DNA from: Pseudoalteromonas sp. T1lg48
GTDB taxonomy: Bacteria; Pseudomonadota; Gammaproteobacteria; Enterobacterales; Alteromonadaceae
DNA: 64,000 nt
NCBI RefSeq assembly: GCF_002964785.1
Contig: NZ_PQCC01000018.1
Location: 558,001 to 622,000 of the forward strand
Reading direction: 5' to 3'
Position numbers and translations under genes: made by a program. Below, one piece after another: positions 27,081 to 36,601 of the stretch. Position 1 is the stretch's first letter. The number at the start of each line of letters is the position of its first letter. The notes beneath the pieces were generated by a model. The model saw only the letters and a list, made by a program, of their open reading frames with translations. It was not told the origin of the DNA and did no database searches.

Positions 27081-28468
27081 CGCAGCTTGTCTCCCAATAA
27101 AAATTCTAAGGCATGGTCGAGACGCATATGACGCAGCTTGCCATCATTACCAGGCAGCGGCGCAAAATCGATATAATCAAAACCTTGTTTTGGCCACTGC
27201 CCTTCGTTAAGGCGATGCCGTGGTGGTTGTGGCGGCAAATAGGTAAGCCAGTTCTCCTCGGTTAGGGGTTTACCGTATATACAATGCAGATTACGGCCTT
27301 GCTCGCTCACCGTCTTGCTTTGGGTGGCGCACACCCCGGCCATGGCCATGGTGTCGACCTCGACTCCGGCGAAAGCAAGCTCATTGGCTTTGGCCTTCAC
27401 CAAGTCATGCAACAGCAGGGCTAAGTCCTGGTGGTAGTTCACCCCGACCTGATCGGCCTTGTTTGCTACAAACAGCAGTTTATCTATGTTGGGGCGAAAC
27501 AAGCGTCGCAGCAGGTTGCTTTTACCGTATTCAAAAAACGCCAGCAGCTCGGTAATGGCCTCGGCCTGCTCGGCAAAGATCTCCGGGCCCAGCTTTAATG
27601 CCTGAAGCAAATCAACCAACACCACCTGACGGTCAAAACGGCAGAAATAGTCCTTGTAAAAAGGCTTCACCACCTGGTTTTTATAGGCCTCAAAACGCGC
27701 TTCCAGCTGGGTATACTGGGTGTGTTCACCGGGCTCCTGCGGTGTTGGGCAAGGGAAAAATGCCAACAAGGGTGCCCCTTCCAATTCACCGGGAATAAGC
27801 AGACGCCCGGGCTGTAAATTGGCGGCATGGGCATTGGCTTTAATGGTCATCAACGCCTGTTTATATTCATCACTCAGGGTCTTGAGCTGTGCTTCATCTA
27901 CCGGGGCCTGGCTATCAAAGTCTGTAAGTTGCGCTAAAAAGGATTCGCTGTGGGCGCGGCGAACAGTAGAGTTAAGCATGATGAGCTGACGCTCACTCCA
28001 GGTGGCGAAATCCATATTCAGCATCGGCAAGTCCATTAACCACTCGCCCGGGTAATCGATTAAATCTATAGTCAAGGTGGCGGTGTCGCCAAGTTGTGCC
28101 CTTAACCCACGGTGTGGGCGATAGCGCATGGCCAGGCGCAAGGTATTAATGCGCTTGGTGGATTGCGGCCACTGTGGCGGCTCCTGCGTAATGCTTTCTA
28201 TGGCATGACGATAGCCGAAAGTCGGAATGTTCAGGGCTTTTTGTGGCACCTGCGTGGTCGCGATATGGCGCCCTTCGCGCATAACACGGAAAAAAGGCAG
28301 ATTCTTATCGTTGGCCTGCTCACTTAAATGGTGTACCAAGGCGGTAATAAACGCGGTTTTACCGCTGCCGGACAAGCCGGTCACCGCCAGGGTGATATGA
28401 CCGTCAAGGGTGCGCTGCAGTGTTTTTTTAGCTTTATCTTTGAGCGTATCAAGGCGAGAGTAGGACAA
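27077..28468 (-). CDS. ycjX: YcjX family GTPase-like protein (DUF463)
   Basis: A 463-residue P-loop protein of the DUF463 family. Walker A is GLSGSGKTAF near residue 32, a switch-like DLIDYPGEWL follows, and NKAD serves as the guanine-specificity motif (FVANKADQVG). It is a member of the Psp stress regulon in enterobacteria. The start is a TTG, chosen because AAGGAGCTAAT stands directly upstream and the protein then begins MSYSRLDTL. It lies 76 bases after pspC. Confidence 0.93.
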   Translation of the reverse strand: MSYSRLDTLKDKAKKTLQRTLDGHITLAVTGLSGSGKTAFITALVHHLSEQANDKNLPFFRVMREGRHIATTQVPQKALNIPTFGYRHAIESITQEPPQWPQSTKRINTLRLAMRYRPHRGLRAQLGDTATLTIDLIDYPGEWLMDLPMLNMDFATWSERQLIMLNSTVRRAHSESFLAQLTDFDSQAPVDEAQLKTLSDEYKQALMTIKANAHAANLQPGRLLIPGELEGAPLLAFFPCPTPQEPGEHTQYTQLEARFEAYKNQVVKPFYKDYFCRFDRQVVLVDLLQALKLGPEIFAEQAEAITELLAFFEYGKSNLLRRLFRPNIDKLLFVANKADQVGVNYHQDLALLLHDLVKAKANELAFAGVEVDTMAMAGVCATQSKTVSEQGRNLHCIYGKPLTEENWLTYLPPQPPRHRLNEGQWPKQGFDYIDFAPLPGNDGKLRHMRLDHALEFLLGDKLR

Positions 28469-28497
28469 ATTAGCTCCTTTTTCCCTTTAACAATAAA

Positions 28498-28528
28498 AGG
28501 ATAAGCCGACGAAGTCAGCTTATCCATT
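28498..28528 (-). terminator. Hairpin between pspC and ycjX
   Basis: An 8-bp stem GGATAAGC/GCTTATCC with an 11-nt loop followed by TTTTATTG on the minus strand. It may attenuate rather than fully end transcription into ycjXF. Confidence 0.5.
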
Positions 28529-28544
28529 CGGCAGGATGGGATTA

Positions 28545-28943
28545 TTAAAGTTTGTTTATTTCTCGACTGACCGTAAAGGTCGGCGAGGTCACATGGGTTT
28601 CCATACGTTGAATACGTGTATCCAAGTCCGTCATAAACTCTTTTAAATCTTTCAGTGCCTTACGTGGTGGCTCGCCCTTTTGCCACACCTTGGCTTTCAC
28701 CTCGCCCACATGCGCCGCTTTTTGAGCTTCGCCGTGATTCGTTTCCGCCGGCTTGGTATCAAGGATAAACCAGGCGGCAATATAGGCGACGATAAACAGT
28801 GGGCCACCGGCCAGTAGTACGGCGGTGACGAAAACAATGCGTACCAGCCACAGCTCGATATTAAAGTAATCGCTGATCCCCGCACACACCCCGGCTAATT
28901 TACCGCGTTTGGGGTCGCGATAGAGTTCGCGCTTAGTACTCAT
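28545..28943 (-). CDS. pspC: Phage shock protein C
   Basis: A 132-residue inner-membrane protein with a PspC domain (GKLAGVCAGISDYFNIELWLVR), a membrane segment (VLLAGGPLFIVAYIAAWFIL) and a C-terminal coiled coil. With PspB it releases PspA from PspF under membrane stress. The start is the ATG at 28943, which overlaps the pspB stop (ATGA) and follows GGAGGAACAAGGT; five upstream codons in frame belong to pspB. Confidence 0.95.
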   Translation of the reverse strand: MSTKRELYRDPKRGKLAGVCAGISDYFNIELWLVRIVFVTAVLLAGGPLFIVAYIAAWFILDTKPAETNHGEAQKAAHVGEVKAKVWQKGEPPRKALKDLKEFMTDLDTRIQRMETHVTSPTFTVSREINKL

Positions 28944-29173
28944 ACCTTGTTCCTCCACTGCGGCGATTCCTGATCAAGCAGCGTTTCTAACGTATGAATA
29001 CGCTCGGCCATTTTTTCGGCCTTGTTCGCCAGCTCATTCAATTGACGATGCTCGTGTTCACTCAAACCTTGGCTTACTTGCTTTTTACTGCGGTAGTGCA
29101 AAATAAGCCACAGCGGCGCCACGAATATCATAAATATAACTATTGGGGGCATTAATAAATCAAAATCAAACAT
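28940..29173 (-). CDS. pspB: Phage shock protein B
   Basis: A 77-residue protein with one N-terminal membrane segment (LMPPIVIFMIFVAPLWLILHY) and a charged coiled-coil tail. It senses membrane stress together with PspC. A strong GAGGAAG ribosome site is present. It is between pspA and pspC and coupled to pspC. Confidence 0.95.
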   Translation of the reverse strand: MFDFDLLMPPIVIFMIFVAPLWLILHYRSKKQVSQGLSEHEHRQLNELANKAEKMAERIHTLETLLDQESPQWRNKV

Positions 29174-29255
29174 CTTCCTCTCCTGCCTGTTGCTTCGGCG
29201 TATTATAAGTGTGGGCGTAGCCGTGAAACTTGTCGAGCTCGCCCACTAATCATTG

Positions 29256-29927
29256 TTATTCTGCTTTTTCACTTTTACCCATTTTCGCTTTAAGCGCCGA
29301 CAATTCGTCGTCGATCTTCTCGTCTTTTTCCAACTGTGCGATCTCGTCAGATAATGACTTTTGACCTAGCTCGTACGATTCAACCTGGGCTTCTAAACCG
29401 TCGATTTTAGTTTCATAACGCTCAAACTTATCCAGCGCGTCCTGTACCTTGTTGCCATCAAGGGTTTTCTTCACATCAAGGCGCGATTGCACCGAACGCT
29501 GACGCAGAATAATGGCTTTTTGACGAGCCTTGGCATCGCTTAGCTTTTCCTGCAAGGTACTGATCTCTTGCTGTAGCTTGTTGATGTGCTCTTCAACGTG
29601 TTCCATCTCGCGCTCTAAAGCCACTTGGGCTTCCGCCGCCTTGTTCTTTTCAATAAGCGCTGCACGGGCCAGGTCGTCGCGGTCTTTCGACAGCGCCAGC
29701 TCGGCTTTTTCTTGCCATTGCTCGACCTGTTTGTTCAATGTATCTAAACGACGGCTAAGCTCTTTCTTTTCCGCCAATGTTTTTGCCGAAGTAGAACGCA
29801 CCTCAACCAAGGTGTCTTCCATTTCCTGAATGATCAGGCGTACCATCTTTTCAGGATCTTCAGCCTTGTCTAAAATGGCATTGATATTCGAATTAACGAT
29901 ATCTGCAAAACGTGAGAAAATTCCCAT
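29256..29927 (-). CDS. pspA: Phage shock protein A
   Basis: A 223-residue peripheral membrane protein of the PspA/IM30 (bacterial ESCRT-III) family. It begins MGIFSRFADIVNSNINAILD, the amphipathic membrane-binding helix, and is otherwise almost entirely coiled coil. It stabilises damaged membranes and inhibits PspF. The start is the ATG at 29927 with GAGG upstream; the TTG five codons earlier lies over that ribosome site. First gene of pspABC, behind a sigma-54 promoter. Confidence 0.97.
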   Translation of the reverse strand: MGIFSRFADIVNSNINAILDKAEDPEKMVRLIIQEMEDTLVEVRSTSAKTLAEKKELSRRLDTLNKQVEQWQEKAELALSKDRDDLARAALIEKNKAAEAQVALEREMEHVEEHINKLQQEISTLQEKLSDAKARQKAIILRQRSVQSRLDVKKTLDGNKVQDALDKFERYETKIDGLEAQVESYELGQKSLSDEIAQLEKDEKIDDELSALKAKMGKSEKAE

Positions 29928-29975
29928 AATCTTATACCTCAAATGTAGAAGTCTTCGTTGACTACTCTACGTGGT

Positions 29976-29992
29976 ATCAAGTTGCTTGCCAA
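29976..29992 (-). promoter_or_regulatory. Sigma-54 promoter of pspABC
   Basis: On the minus strand TTGGCAAGCAACTTGAT aligns to YTGGCACGrNNNTTGCW with the GG of -24 and TTG of -12 intact; C-to-A changes occur at two positions and the purine position is C. The predicted start lies about 38 nt before the pspA ATG. It is in the pspA-pspF divergent region, where PspF should bind farther upstream. Confidence 0.7.
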
Positions 29993-30116
29993 CTTTAAAA
30001 TAACTTAATAAAGCCATATTTTTCATTTAGTTATACCACTTTCAACAAACTCCTTTCTAATCATCAAATAATGAAATACACTAAGCTTTAGCAAAAATTA
30101 CTAAGAGTTAGTGTAA

Positions 30117-31208
30117 ATGAGTCAGTTTAGTAAAAATGACAATCTACTCGGCCAATCCGACAGCTTTTTAACCGTGCTCGATCAGGTATCTCAATTGGCA
30201 CCTCTGGATAAGCCGGTGTTGGTAATTGGTGAGCGCGGCACAGGTAAAGAGCTTATCGCCGCCCGTTTACACTATCTATCGCGGCGCTGGGAACAAAGTT
30301 ATGTCAGCCTGAACTGTGCGGCCCTGAATGAAAACCTGCTAGAGAGCGAGCTTTTTGGTCATGAAAGCGGAGCCTTTACCGGCGCCAGTAAACGCCATGA
30401 GGGGCGCTTCGAGCGCGCCAACGGCGGCACCCTGTTCCTCGATGAGTTAGCCAATACCCCGGCCGCGGTGCAGGAAAAGCTTTTACGAGTTATTGAGTAT
30501 GGCGAATTTGAAAGGGTCGGCGGCCGGGCGCCGATTAAGGTCGACACCCGGTTAATTTGTGCCACCAATGAAGACTTGCCCAGCCTGGCCGAGAGCGGGC
30601 ACTTTCGCCACGACTTACTGGACCGCCTTGCTTTTGACGTGATCACCCTGCCGCCGCTGCGCGAGCGCCAAGAAGATATTCTCCTACTGGCCGAGCACTT
30701 CGCCATTAATATGGCCCGTAACCTTGGCTGGGAGCTCTTTAGCGGCTTTACCACCCGTGCTAAGCAAACCCTTTTGGATTATCACTGGCCCGGTAATGTG
30801 CGTGAATTAAAAAATGTCATAGAGCGCAGCCTCTACCGCCACGGCAGCGAAGACCTGGCGGTACACAGCATTAACCTGGACCCCTTTGCCAGCCCATTTC
30901 GACCACAGACCTCGAGTTATCGCCCAAGCCCAGCGCCATCACCAAGCGCTCATGAAGCTACACAAAGTAACGACACCAGTGCAGCCGGGACTGTGGCCAC
31001 CGGCGCCACCGAGCCCAGCTTTAGCTTCCCGTGTGATCTAAAGCAGCTATCGGCCGAATACGAAACCGAACTGTTGCGCCAAGCGCTTAAATTTAGTCAA
31101 TTTAATCAAAAGAAAACTGCACAAATGCTCGGATTAACGTATCATCAACTGAGAGGATATTTAAAGAAATACAATTTGCTTGATTCGCAGCAAAAACAAG
31201 AGGCTTAG
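30117..31208 (+). CDS. pspF: PspF, sigma-54 activator of the psp operon
   Basis: A 363-residue bacterial enhancer-binding protein lacking a receiver domain, as usual for PspF. The AAA+ domain has Walker A GERGTGKE, the sigma-54-contact loop GAFTGA, Walker B GGTLFLDELAN and sensor R-fingers. The C-terminus is a Fis-type helix-turn-helix (KKTAQMLGLTYHQLRGYL). A Ser/Pro/Ala/Thr-rich linker of about 40 residues between them makes it longer than E. coli PspF (about 325). Divergent from pspABC; sapA begins 3 bases after its stop. Confidence 0.96.
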   Translation: MSQFSKNDNLLGQSDSFLTVLDQVSQLAPLDKPVLVIGERGTGKELIAARLHYLSRRWEQSYVSLNCAALNENLLESELFGHESGAFTGASKRHEGRFERANGGTLFLDELANTPAAVQEKLLRVIEYGEFERVGGRAPIKVDTRLICATNEDLPSLAESGHFRHDLLDRLAFDVITLPPLRERQEDILLLAEHFAINMARNLGWELFSGFTTRAKQTLLDYHWPGNVRELKNVIERSLYRHGSEDLAVHSINLDPFASPFRPQTSSYRPSPAPSPSAHEATQSNDTSAAGTVATGATEPSFSFPCDLKQLSAEYETELLRQALKFSQFNQKKTAQMLGLTYHQLRGYLKKYNLLDSQQKQEA

Positions 31209-31211
31209 CCC

Positions 31212-32815
31212 GTGTATAAATGGTTGTTAGGCGCCGTGGCGGTGGTTCTCGCCGGGTGTCAAAATGAAGATGCCCACTATGCGCCCATAGAAGGCATGAT
31301 CTATTGCGCCGAAGCCAACCCGGTGTCGTTTAACCCTCAGGTAACCACCTCAGGCTCCACCATAGATATCATTTCCAAACAACTGTACAACCGATTGCTG
31401 CGTATCGACCCAGTCAGTGGTGAATTTATTCCCGAGCTGGCCACCAGTTGGAAGATAAGCCGAGATGGCACCGAAATTACCTTTAACCTGCGTAAAGACG
31501 TGCATTTTCATGACACCGCGTATTTCACACCAACGCGCCTTTTTAATGCCGACGATGTGGTCTTCTCCTTTAATCGTTTATTCGATGTCTATAACCCCTA
31601 CCACTTTGTCGGCGAAGCCAATTATCCTTATTTCCAAAGCGTCGGATTGGATCAACTGATCCCAATATTCGCAAAGATTCAGAATACCAGGTGACCTTCG
31701 AGCTTTTTAACGCCGAAAGCAGCTTTTTAGCCAACCTGGCCACCGACTTTGCGGCCATCACGTCGCAAGAGTACGCCATGAAGCTGATGGAAAACGAGCA
31801 AATGGAGCTGTTCGATCAATACCCGGTAGGCACCGGGCCCTTCGTCTACCGTGAGTTTCAGCGAGACCGTTTTATTCGCTATTACAGCCACCCTGATTAC
31901 TGGGAACACCAGGTGAACCTCGACCAATTGGTGTTCGATATCACGCCCAACGGTACCACGCGTATCGTCAAGCTGTTAACCAAGGAATGCGATGTCACCC
32001 CGCACCCCAGTGCCACGCAGCTCGATGTGTTACGCGATCGCAGCGACATAGACTTACAGCAACAGGATAATTTAAATATCGGCTATTGGGCCTTTAACAC
32101 CGAGCGTGTGCCCTTTAATGATCCCATAGTGCGCCGCGCCCTCGCCCACGCCATTAATGTAGATAAGATCATGCAGGCGGTATATTACGGCCAGGGCGTA
32201 AAAGCCACCTCCATGTTGCCGCCCATCAGTTGGGCCTATGAAGAGCAAAATAATCTCCCCGAGTACAATCCAGACCAGGCTCGGGAGCTGTTGGCTGAGG
32301 CCGGTTATGAAAACGGTTTCGAAATGAGCATTTGGGCCATGCCGGTGAGCCGGATTTACAACCCCAACGCGCGGAAAATGGCGGAGCTGATGCAGAGCGA
32401 TCTGCGCGAGGTGGGTGTGAAGGTGCGGATTGTCGAATACGAGTGGAACACCTTTTTACAACGTGTGGATGAGCACCGCCACGACAGCGTGCTATTGGGC
32501 TGGGCCGCGGACACCCCGGATCCGGACAACTTCTTTAGCCCCTTACTCAGTTGTGCCGCCACTTTCAGCGGTAAGAACCCGGCTAACTGGTGCAATCCGG
32601 AATTCGACTTTTTACTGACTCAGGCATTGGCCACCACAGATCAAGACGAGCGCAAAGCGTTTTATGTTAGGGCGCAGCAAATGATTGCCGAGCAACTGCC
32701 GCTGTTGCCCCTGGCCCACGGTAAACGCTCACAGGCCAATGATGCTAATATTCAAGGCATTACCCTAAGCCCATTTGGCGGAATTTCCCTGGCCCATGCG
32801 AGTAAAATGCCATGA
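31212..32815 (+). pseudogene. sapA: SapA peptide-transport periplasmic binding protein, interrupted by a frameshift
   Basis: A peptide ABC-transporter binding lipoprotein (SBP family 5): the N-terminal lipobox is VVLAGC, then EANPVSFNPQVTTSG, and the second part contains GTGPFVYREF and the C-terminal PLAHG region. The coding is split. The first frame runs to TGA at 31692-31694; homology continues in another frame that is open from before 31664 and would read NIRKDSEYQVTFELF. Adding one C to the CCC run at 31661-31663 restores a single 534-codon frame, close to E. coli SapA (547). So it is either a true frameshift mutation or a sequencing/assembly error. A GTG start lies 3 bases after pspF. 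Confidence 0.9.
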
Positions 32816-33846
32816 TGTTTGAATTTGCCATTCGCCGGCTATCGCTGCTGCTATTTATGCTCTTTACCCTGAGCCTGTTTACCTTTTCCTTAGGTTATCT
32901 GTTCCCTGGAGAGCCGCTAACCAATTTTAGCGGCATAGAAACCGCAGGCTTTTCACAAAGCGCCGAACTGCGCGCCAAATACCATCTCGATGAGGGCTAT
33001 ATCAGCCAGTATCTGGCCTTTGTCGGACGTATTTTACAAGGAGATTGGGGATTATCGTTTGCCTCGGGTGGTCAGGTCTTTACCCATGTGCTGACCTTGG
33101 CACCGGCCACCTTTGAACTGGCGGTGTATGCCTTGTTGGTTTCGGTGATTGTCGGCGTTCCCGCCGGTATTCTCGCGGCGCTGTCGCAGGGTCGCTGGCC
33201 CGACAAACTGATCAGTGGCGTCACCCTGGTGGGCTACTCGGTGCCAATATTTTGGTTGGCGCTGTTGTTGATCATGGTGTTTTGCCTGCAACTGGGCCTT
33301 TTCCCCATGTCCGGGCGGATAAGCTTATTGTACGAAATACCCGCCAGCACACACTTTATTCTCCTTGATGTGATGCTCGCCGGTTTCCCCTATGGTGGTC
33401 AGGCCTTTACCGATGCCCTGCACCACCTGGCACTGCCGACCTTGGTGCTGGCCACCTATCCGACCACGGTATTGGTGCGCTTTACCCGCGATTCCATGCT
33501 TAATGTGCTTGAGCAGAATTACATTAAAACCGCGCGGGCTAAGGGCCTAAGTCGCCGCCAGTTGATTATTCACCATGCCCTGCGTAACGCCTTGCTGCCG
33601 GTGATCAAACAAATCGGTTTGCAGTTTAGCGCCTTGATCACTTTGGCAATGATCACCGAAGTGATTTTCTCTTGGCCGGGCATAGGCCGCTGGCTTATAG
33701 ACAGTATTTATCAGCGAGACTTCCCGGCTATTCAAGGTGGGCTTTTAGCCATTTCCATGTTTATTATTTTTGCAACCATTTTCACCGAGTTACTTTATAC
33801 CCTGCTCGACCCGATCTCACGGAATCAAGCGCATGGCAAACTTTAA
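32812..33846 (+). CDS. sapB: SapB peptide ABC transporter permease
   Basis: A 344-residue inner-membrane permease of the DppB/OppB type, with an N-terminal membrane helix, a periplasmic loop and about five more helices. The EAA loop is present (RFTRDSMLNVLEQNYIKTARAKGLS). It overlaps the sapA stop by ATGA, so translation is coupled to the second part of sapA. Confidence 0.95.
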   Translation: MMFEFAIRRLSLLLFMLFTLSLFTFSLGYLFPGEPLTNFSGIETAGFSQSAELRAKYHLDEGYISQYLAFVGRILQGDWGLSFASGGQVFTHVLTLAPATFELAVYALLVSVIVGVPAGILAALSQGRWPDKLISGVTLVGYSVPIFWLALLLIMVFCLQLGLFPMSGRISLLYEIPASTHFILLDVMLAGFPYGGQAFTDALHHLALPTLVLATYPTTVLVRFTRDSMLNVLEQNYIKTARAKGLSRRQLIIHHALRNALLPVIKQIGLQFSALITLAMITEVIFSWPGIGRWLIDSIYQRDFPAIQGGLLAISMFIIFATIFTELLYTLLDPISRNQAHGKL

Positions 33847-34726
33847 ATTATTTACCGAGCACTCCAATGTCTCGCCGTTATCAAGACTGTGGCGAAAATT
33901 TAGGGCTAACCATGTTTCCCTGGTTGGCTTATGGTTATTCTTGGGGCTGACGGTTTTAGCGGCCACCGCCCCTTTATTGGCCCCCTATGGTATCAATGAA
34001 CAGCACGCCGATGCGCTCTTGATCCCCCCCTCCTGGCACGAAGACGGTGATGTACGTTTTATTCTTGGCACCGATGACCTGGGTCGCGACGTACTCTCAC
34101 GACTGATGAATGGCGCCACTTATACCTTTGGGCTATCCATAGTGGCAGCTCTGATGACCACGCTTGTAGGAGTGTTGGTAGGCACGGTTGCGGGGATCAG
34201 CCGCGGGCTGCGCGCCAGTTTTCTTAATCACCTGCTCGATATCACCTTGTCCATTCCCTCTCTTTTGCTGGCCATTATTATTATCGCCATTCTCGGTCCG
34301 GGTCTAATGAACACGGTCTGGGCCATTATTTTCGCGCTGCTCCCACAGTTTATTCATTCGGTACGTAATCTGGTGGTCGAAGAGCTGGGCAAGGACTATA
34401 TCAGTGCCTTTCGATTAGACGGCGCCAACCATTGGCAAATTTTAGTTCGTGGTATTTTTCCCAATATTTATGAGCGCATTGTCGTTATCTTCACCATGGC
34501 CTTGTCACTGGCGATCCTCGATATTGCCGCCTTGGGCTTTTTAAAGCTCGGTGCCCAACCCCCCACCGCAGAATGGGGTGCGATATTAGCGGAAAACCTG
34601 GGGTTAATTTATCTGGCCCCATGGACAGTGGCACTGCCGGGGATCTTACTGTTCTTAGCCGTGCTATCCACCAACCTGGTTGGCGATGGCCTGCGCAATG
34701 TACTTAAAGAGCGACGGGCGGACTGA
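33833..34726 (+). CDS. sapC: SapC peptide ABC transporter permease
   Basis: A 297-residue DppC/OppC-type permease partner of SapB. It has an N-terminal helix (HVSLVGLWLFLGLTVLAATA), the GTDDLGRDVLSRL motif and the EAA loop (ELGKDYISAFRLDGANHWQI). The start is the ATG at 33833, 14 bases inside the sapB end, matching the family length; a frame running 21 codons further upstream is entirely within sapB. Confidence 0.95.
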   Translation: MANFKLFTEHSNVSPLSRLWRKFRANHVSLVGLWLFLGLTVLAATAPLLAPYGINEQHADALLIPPSWHEDGDVRFILGTDDLGRDVLSRLMNGATYTFGLSIVAALMTTLVGVLVGTVAGISRGLRASFLNHLLDITLSIPSLLLAIIIIAILGPGLMNTVWAIIFALLPQFIHSVRNLVVEELGKDYISAFRLDGANHWQILVRGIFPNIYERIVVIFTMALSLAILDIAALGFLKLGAQPPTAEWGAILAENLGLIYLAPWTVALPGILLFLAVLSTNLVGDGLRNVLKERRAD

Positions 34727-35721
34727 TGCAGTTACTTGATATTCGCAACCTCACCATAGAGCTTAAAACCTCGGACTCCATTATTCGCGTGGTCGACGGT
34801 GTAAATTTCAGCCTTAAAGAAGGTGAAGTGCATGCCCTGATCGGCGAGTCAGGCTCGGGGAAAAGCCTTATTGCCAAGGCCTTGGTCGGCGCCCTAAATA
34901 AACGCTGGGAGGTCCGTGCAGACCGCATGCATTGGCGTGGCGTAGACTTAATGCGCCTGTCCGATGAAAAGCGCCGTAAGCTGGTGAGCCAAGACCTGGC
35001 AATGATTTATCAGGAGCCAAGCCGCTGTCTCGACCCCACGGCAAAAATCAGCGACCAGATCGAAGAAAGTATTCCCGAAACCAATCAAAGCGGTAATATT
35101 TTCCAACGCCGCCGCGCAAAGAAAAAACGCGTACGAGCCTTATTGCACAAGGTTGGTATCAAGGAGCACTCCAAGGTGCTCTCAAGCTACCCCCATGAGC
35201 TCTCCGAAGGGGTATGTCAAAAGGTAATGATCGCCATGGCTATTGCCCGCTCGCCGCGTTTGCTCATTGCCGATGAGCCCACCACGGCGCTGGAAAGTAC
35301 CACACGGGCCCAGGTGTTTAGGCTGTTAAAGAGCCTAAATCAGCTTAAAAACATGTCCATTTTGATGATCTCCCATGAACTCGAGGAGCTCACCGACTGG
35401 ACCCATGGCATGCATGTATTGTATTGCGGTCAGATGGTGGAAGCCGGGCCTACCGAGCAAGTATTTGCGCACCCGCGCCATCCTTATACCAAGGCATTAT
35501 TACAAAGCCTGCCCGATTACGACGCGGCCCTTGGTCATAAACAGCCGCTGTATGCCCTCAAAGGCACTATCCCCACCTTGCAGCATTTACCCATAGGTTG
35601 TCGCCTCGGTCCCCGTTGTCCAAACGCGCAAAAAGCCTGTGTGGTAACGCCGAAACTGGAAAAAGAGCATGGCCACAGTTACGCCTGCCATTTCCCGCTG
35701 CATAAGCAGGAGCAAAGCTGA
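34726..35721 (+). CDS. sapD: SapD peptide ABC transporter ATPase
   Basis: A 331-residue ATP-binding subunit of the OppD/DppD type. Walker A is GESGSGKSL, the signature region reads YPHELSEGVCQKVM (degenerate at LSGG, as in SapD), and Walker B is LLIADEPTTALE. The C-terminal oligopeptide domain has the cysteine pattern CRLGPRC...CVV for an Fe-S cluster. It shares one base with the sapC stop (TGATG). E. coli SapD is also linked to potassium uptake through Trk. Confidence 0.95.
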   Translation: MQLLDIRNLTIELKTSDSIIRVVDGVNFSLKEGEVHALIGESGSGKSLIAKALVGALNKRWEVRADRMHWRGVDLMRLSDEKRRKLVSQDLAMIYQEPSRCLDPTAKISDQIEESIPETNQSGNIFQRRRAKKKRVRALLHKVGIKEHSKVLSSYPHELSEGVCQKVMIAMAIARSPRLLIADEPTTALESTTRAQVFRLLKSLNQLKNMSILMISHELEELTDWTHGMHVLYCGQMVEAGPTEQVFAHPRHPYTKALLQSLPDYDAALGHKQPLYALKGTIPTLQHLPIGCRLGPRCPNAQKACVVTPKLEKEHGHSYACHFPLHKQEQS

Positions 35722-36482
35722 TGCAACCCCTACTGAAAGTGCAAGCGCTGAATAAGCTGATCAATGTCCGTGCCGGCTTGCTCAGCCGCAAGAAGGTGTC
35801 CCTGCTCAAGGATATTTCCTTTTGTATTGGTCAAGGAGAAACCCTGGCGGTGATTGGCGAAACCGGTGCAGGTAAAAGCACCTTGGCCAAGGTATTGGCC
35901 GGTGCCGATGAAGTCAGTAGCGGACAAATTATCCTCGAAAGCGAGCTGATCAAAGATGGTCCGAAACACCTAGGCGATAGCAGTGCGATCCGCTTGATAT
36001 TTCAAGACCCAAACACCTCGCTGAACCCGGCCCTGACCATAGAGGAAACCCTGGATGATTGCCTGCGCCTTAATACTAAGCTAAGCAGTGCCGAACGCCT
36101 GGATAAAATCAAACAAACCCTGTCCAAGGTCGGATTATTGGTCGAGCACCGTCATTATTACCCACATATGTTTTCCGGTGGTCAGTTGCAACGGGTGGCG
36201 TTAGCTCGTGCACTGATCCTTGACCCCAAGGTACTGGTACTTGATGAGGCGTTGTCATCCTTGGACCCTTCGGTACGAGCACAGACGGTGAACCTGCTGC
36301 TGGAGCTGCAGCGCGAGTCTGGTTTAAGTTATGTACTGATCACCCACCACCTGAGCCTGGTAAAACACATGAGCGATCAGGTAATGGTATTGGATCATGG
36401 CGAAGTCGTCGAATACGGTAATACCCAGGAAATATTCGCCAATCCGCAATCGAAAACCTGCCAGCGTCTGCTGACCTGCTAG
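35721..36482 (+). CDS. sapF: SapF peptide ABC transporter ATPase
   Basis: A 253-residue second ATPase of the complex. Walker A is GETGAGKSTL, the signature FSGGQLQR and Walker B VLVLDEALSSLD are followed by the switch His in LITHH. It shares one base with the sapD stop and is the last gene of pspF-sapABCDF. The LexA- or PhoP-type control known elsewhere cannot be read here. Confidence 0.95.
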   Translation: MQPLLKVQALNKLINVRAGLLSRKKVSLLKDISFCIGQGETLAVIGETGAGKSTLAKVLAGADEVSSGQIILESELIKDGPKHLGDSSAIRLIFQDPNTSLNPALTIEETLDDCLRLNTKLSSAERLDKIKQTLSKVGLLVEHRHYYPHMFSGGQLQRVALARALILDPKVLVLDEALSSLDPSVRAQTVNLLLELQRESGLSYVLITHHLSLVKHMSDQVMVLDHGEVVEYGNTQEIFANPQSKTCQRLLTC

Positions 36483-36556
36483 CTTTGAGAATTCAGGGCG
36501 CGCTTAGCCCATTAAACACGCTTCCCTTCCCCACCGAAGAGCCATTTAAAAACAAT

Positions 36557-36586
36557 AAAAAAGGCCGCAAATGCGGCCTTTTTTAT
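36557..36586 (+). terminator. Bidirectional terminator between sapF and ppiD
   Basis: A stem AAAGGCCGCA/TGCGGCCTTT flanked by A- and T-runs on both sides; it can serve both convergent units. Confidence 0.9.
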
Positions 36587-36601
36587 TTATCTAAGCGATT
36601 G

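Noticed and set aside
31655..31700. Programmed -1 recoding in sapA
   Set aside because: The frame change is of the right sign, but there is no X XXY YYZ heptamer or strong downstream stem; a C deletion explains it more simply.
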